Positions 61,592-64,000 of a stretch of 64,000 nt of DNA are shown here, piece by piece. The notes below the pieces were generated by a model. The model did not search any database and was not told the origin of the DNA. It was given only the letters and a program-made list of their open reading frames with translations. The stretch is from Prevotella sp. UBA2742 (GTDB lineage Bacteria > Bacteroidota > Bacteroidia > Bacteroidales > Bacteroidaceae): assembly GCA_002353485.1 (NCBI GenBank), contig DEJS01000019.1:1-64000 (forward strand), in the 5' to 3' direction. Within the stretch, counting starts at the first letter, position 1. Each line of letters opens with the position of its first letter. A program made the position numbers and the translations under genes.

Positions 61592-61649
61592 GAGTGTGGC
61601 GTTGCAATCTCTCTTTGAGAGTGTGGCGTTGCAATCTCTCTATGAGAGT
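61581..61649. repeat. 27-bp tandem repeat, two and a half units, over the purN stop
   Basis: Units 61581-61607 and 61608-61634 are 27 bp each and differ at one base (TATG/TTTG); a third, partial unit runs to 61649. Each has a CTCTC-TAT-GAGAG hairpin and the segment GTGTGGCGTTGCAA. There are no spacers of differing sequence, so this is not a CRISPR array. Confidence 0.85.
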
Positions 61650-61757
61650 TGACAGCCAACACCCTTATATCATAGTCTTTGCCGACCCTGTTGCCTGGCG
61701 GCGCTGCGTCCGCGACTACTGCAAGAGCTGAGAAATGTACTAAAGGTGTATTCGAAA

Positions 61758-61792
61758 GAGCCTCCCCGCCAACGTATGTGGCGGGGAGGCTC
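61758..61792. terminator. Strong terminator between purN and the small peptide gene
   Basis: GAGCCTCCCCGCC (61758-61770) pairs exactly with 61780-61792, loop 9 nt. It ends transcripts from either side. Confidence 0.85.
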
Positions 61793-61799
61793 GTGAGTT

Positions 61800-61991
61800 T
61801 TATTCGCCCAGAAGTTCGTCCCATGCCGGGTCGTCGAACAGGCCAGGGGCGCGGCCACCGCCAGAGCCGCCGGTGATATCCGTGTCAAAGCCGCCATTAC
61901 CGCCTGTACTTGTAGGTCCGCTGACTGCCAGCATCTGCTGTACTGCTATCTCTATTGCCTCCATCTGAGGCGCTGTATATTCTCTTTTCAT
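61800..61991 (-). CDS. Small peptide of the 'MLAxSG' family (second copy)
   Basis: A 63-residue protein, no signal peptide. Residues 1-26 match the peptide at 50462-50641 in exact register (Tyr5, Pro8, QQMLA at 18-22, Ser24-Gly25-Pro26); residues 27-63 are Gly/Asp-rich ('GGNGGFDTDITGGSGGG') and differ fully. Its ATG overlaps the TGA of the upstream surface-protein gene (ATGA), so the two are translationally coupled. A 'natural-product precursor'-like layout is possible but unproven. Confidence 0.75.
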   Translation of the reverse strand: MKREYTAPQMEAIEIAVQQMLAVSGPTSTGGNGGFDTDITGGSGGGRAPGLFDDPAWDELLGE

Positions 61992-64000
61992 TTCAATACC
62001 TCCTTTCTGCCGTTATGGATATACAAGCCTTTCTGCGTGGGCTTCTGCGAGAGCCTGCGCCCATCCAGCGTGTACCACTCTGCGGCGGCAGACTTCAATT
62101 CTTCAATTCTTGAATTCTTCAATTCTATGACTCCCGTGGTTTCGTTGTCCTCTCCGTCGAAGGTCAGGAGAATCTCGCTGACCTTGTTGCCGTCGCTGAG
62201 TTCGAAGTGTGCACGGCAGGCACCCAGCGTCATGTCAGCGTTCGGCCAGTGCAGCTGGTTCGCTGCACCGAGGAACAGGATGCTCCTGTCATCAGCCGTG
62301 AAGTCCACAGGGCTGTACGAGCCCACGAACTTGCCACCGCTGAAGCTGATCTCCGTTAAGGCATTTTTGTCGATGGTTACTCCGATGAACACAGGGTTCG
62401 TGATGGTTTGTGCGGTGTTGATCCACTTCATGAGGAACGGTGTGCCGGCGGGGATGGTGGTGGCGTCGTCGAAGTTCAGCGTCAGCGTCGAGCCGTTGAG
62501 CCCGCTCGTCCCGCTGTACAGCGTCTTAGCCACGGGATTGTTGCCTGGGTCGCCTTCCAGCGGACTGCCGGCGATGGTCACGTTGAAGGGCAGGCATAGC
62601 GTGTTCCACGCGCCGTCCTTGTAGAGCGTGCGGCCGTTGAGGGCTACGGCAATGGTCTCACCGTCGTACTCGGCAATGGCATCGGCGTTGCTGGCGTTGT
62701 CGGTCAGGACGAGGCAGGGGTGCAGGGTCTTATTAGTTAGTTTCTCCAGCGTTCCCGTGGTCGTCGTGTGGTCGTAGATGCCAGTGCCGTCGGTAAACAG
62801 TTTGCCGTCAGTAATCGTGATGGTGCCCACGCCACTCGGATTTACGAACTCATGGGCCTGGATGTAGTCGCTCGGCTTACGCCAGCCCAACGTAATATTA
62901 TCAGCCGTGATAGTAGCGTAAGAAGGCGCTAATATGATTTGGCCACCGTTGATGATAACGTTAGAGCCACAAATACCACGGCCCGAACTTGTCGCCTCTA
63001 CCACACCGCCGTTGATGGTGATAGTCTTGGCATTATAGCCACAAGCAGCGCCTAAACCCGGATGACCATGCTTTGATGTAACCTTGCCCGTGCCTGCTGC
63101 CTGGCCGTAGATGGTCAGCTCGTAAGACGTGGAACCATCCCTGCACGACAGTCCTACATAGAAGAAATTGGGGTCGCTGTCGCCGCTGGCATCAATCGAC
63201 AGCGTCTTGCCGTCGGCCAGAATCAGGTGGGTGTCGCCCGTAAAGTTCAGTTTCGTCGTCAAGTTGACGTTGCTGTTCACCACATACCAGCCGCCGGGCA
63301 GGTTCGTCTGGCTGCCGTCAATTATAGTGGCGGCGTGAGTCTGCTCAACGCCGTTCTCATCGATGTAGGTGAACGACAACAAGGCGGTGACGGTCACGTC
63401 GGCTGCGGGCATGGTGAGAGTATATCCGTCGGTATCGTTGCCGATGATGGTGCCGCCATTGGTGGCGGTATAGCCGCCGAAGATGCCGCCTTCGGGAGCG
63501 TCGCCGAGGGTGACTGTATTGCCTGCCGTGCTGTAGATGGTGGTGCTGGTGCCGTCGTTATAGGCCAAAGCGAAGTCGCCGTAGGCGGTCAGAGAGCCAT
63601 GCGCGGTGGCGGTGCCGCCGAGGGTGGCGCCATTGCTGAGGGTGATGGTGTGGGCAAGGCCGCAGTTGGTTTTGCTGCCGTCGCCGACGGCGCATTTATC
63701 GTTGGCGAGGGTGCTGGCGTAATAGTTCTTGCCCTTTATGGCGGTGTCGGTATAGTAACAGTTTGTGACGGTGCTTCCGTCGTTCCCGCCTACGATGGCG
63801 CCAACAGAATTTGCACCGCTCGGAATGGTGGTGCCGAGGTAGAGGCAATCCTTGACGGTACCCAAGTTATAGCCTACGATTCCGCCGTAGTTCATGCAGC
63901 TGCTAAGGCCGTCGGCGATGGTGAGGGTGGCGGCGCTGGTGCAGCCGGTGACGGTGGCGCGGGTGCAGCCTGCTATGCCGCCGATGTCGCTAGTGCTGTT
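61988..64000 (-). CDS. GLUG-repeat surface protein with T9SS-type tail, 5' end outside the window
   Basis: At least 670 residues; the frame stays open to the window edge, so the N-terminus and signal are missing. The N-terminal part present has GLUG-like repeats ('GGIVGYNLGTVKDCLYLG', 'VGAIVGGNDGSTVTNCYY'). The middle has beta-helix-like text and 'ATIIDGSQTNLPGGWYVVN'. The end has 'LDGRRLSQKPTQKGLYIHNG' plus RKEVLK, a T9SS type A-like tail, so it is a probable cell-surface adhesin. A low-complexity linker (62094-62130) precedes the tail. The 'MLAxSG' peptide gene is coupled downstream. Confidence 0.8.
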   Translation of the reverse strand, partial: NSTSDIGGIAGCTRATVTGCTSAATLTIADGLSSCMNYGGIVGYNLGTVKDCLYLGTTIPSGANSVGAIVGGNDGSTVTNCYYTDTAIKGKNYYASTLANDKCAVGDGSKTNCGLAHTITLSNGATLGGTATAHGSLTAYGDFALAYNDGTSTTIYSTAGNTVTLGDAPEGGIFGGYTATNGGTIIGNDTDGYTLTMPAADVTVTALLSFTYIDENGVEQTHAATIIDGSQTNLPGGWYVVNSNVNLTTKLNFTGDTHLILADGKTLSIDASGDSDPNFFYVGLSCRDGSTSYELTIYGQAAGTGKVTSKHGHPGLGAACGYNAKTITINGGVVEATSSGRGICGSNVIINGGQIILAPSYATITADNITLGWRKPSDYIQAHEFVNPSGVGTITITDGKLFTDGTGIYDHTTTTGTLEKLTNKTLHPCLVLTDNASNADAIAEYDGETIAVALNGRTLYKDGAWNTLCLPFNVTIAGSPLEGDPGNNPVAKTLYSGTSGLNGSTLTLNFDDATTIPAGTPFLMKWINTAQTITNPVFIGVTIDKNALTEISFSGGKFVGSYSPVDFTADDRSILFLGAANQLHWPNADMTLGACRAHFELSDGNKVSEILLTFDGEDNETTGVIELKNSRIEELKSAAAEWYTLDGRRLSQKPTQKGLYIHNGRKEVLK

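Noticed and set aside
61581..61649. CRISPR array
   Set aside because: Units are direct tandem copies with no variable spacers, only two and a half copies are present, and no cas gene is in the window.

Overview
The window reads as chromosomal DNA of a Bacteroidota bacterium, most likely Prevotella or a close relative (Prevotellaceae). The evidence is as follows. Promoters are of the Bacteroidota sigma-ABfr type (TTTG, about 20 bp, TAnnTTTG, often with a very short 5' leader). There is a hybrid two-component regulator of the SusR/HTCS class and several secreted glycoside hydrolases. Two type IX secretion (T9SS) genes, porT-like and sprA, are present. Secreted proteins end in 'LDGRxL...GxYIxxGKK'-like tails. 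The tonB operon has the order exbB-exbD-exbD-tonB, and meso-diaminopimelate dehydrogenase and an AICAR-transformylase-only PurH are encoded. No phage, insertion sequence, plasmid gene or CRISPR array was seen, so this is mostly core chromosome with a few accessory patches.

Layout. 0.2-3.1 kb: an ABC transporter operon (ATPase, two paralogous membrane proteins, a GntR/YtrA-type repressor) whose promoter carries a perfect palindrome, a probable operator for its own repressor. 3.2-7.7 kb: a MacB-type ABC export system (ATPase, two permeases, HlyD-type adaptor). 7.7-8.7 kb: two tandem paralogous unknown proteins and a gene remnant. 8.8-12.3 kb: GH53 galactanase, a small basic protein, PurH, a small unknown protein and ribosomal protein L19. 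12.6-14.2 kb: a 5'-nucleotidase split into two genes in reversed domain order. 14.2-15.3 kb: porT-like gene and a 2[4Fe-4S] ferredoxin. 15.4-21.5 kb: one long operon exbB-exbD-exbD-tonB-pstS-like-TPR-TPR. 21.7-26.7 kb: aspartate aminotransferase, RibBA, LptF/G permease and a START-like protein, followed by tRNA-Met.

27.2-40 kb: a plant-polysaccharide region with GH97, two GH43 enzymes and an HTCS regulator on the plus strand, and GH28 plus a histidine phosphatase (phytase-like) on the minus strand. With the GH53 enzyme at 8.8 kb, the set fits pectin and its arabinan/galactan side chains, but no SusC/SusD pair is in the window. 40-50.4 kb: a secreted unknown, diaminopimelate dehydrogenase, ruvA and the 2457-residue SprA, which starts at TTG. 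50.4-56.2 kb: a small 'MLAxSG' peptide gene, a T9SS-tailed secreted protein, and a PI-PLC-like lipoprotein with its partner gene. 56.2-61.6 kb: nadB, a PBP4-type carboxypeptidase, an MscS channel, mutY and purN. The right edge holds a second 'MLAxSG' peptide gene coupled to a GLUG-repeat surface protein that runs off the window.

The least explained signals are two. The first is the pair of ~60-residue peptides with an identical conserved N-terminal half, each encoded directly downstream of a T9SS-tailed surface protein. The second is a set of intergenic arrays of 11-bp (or 22-bp) repeats, helically phased, at three separate places.
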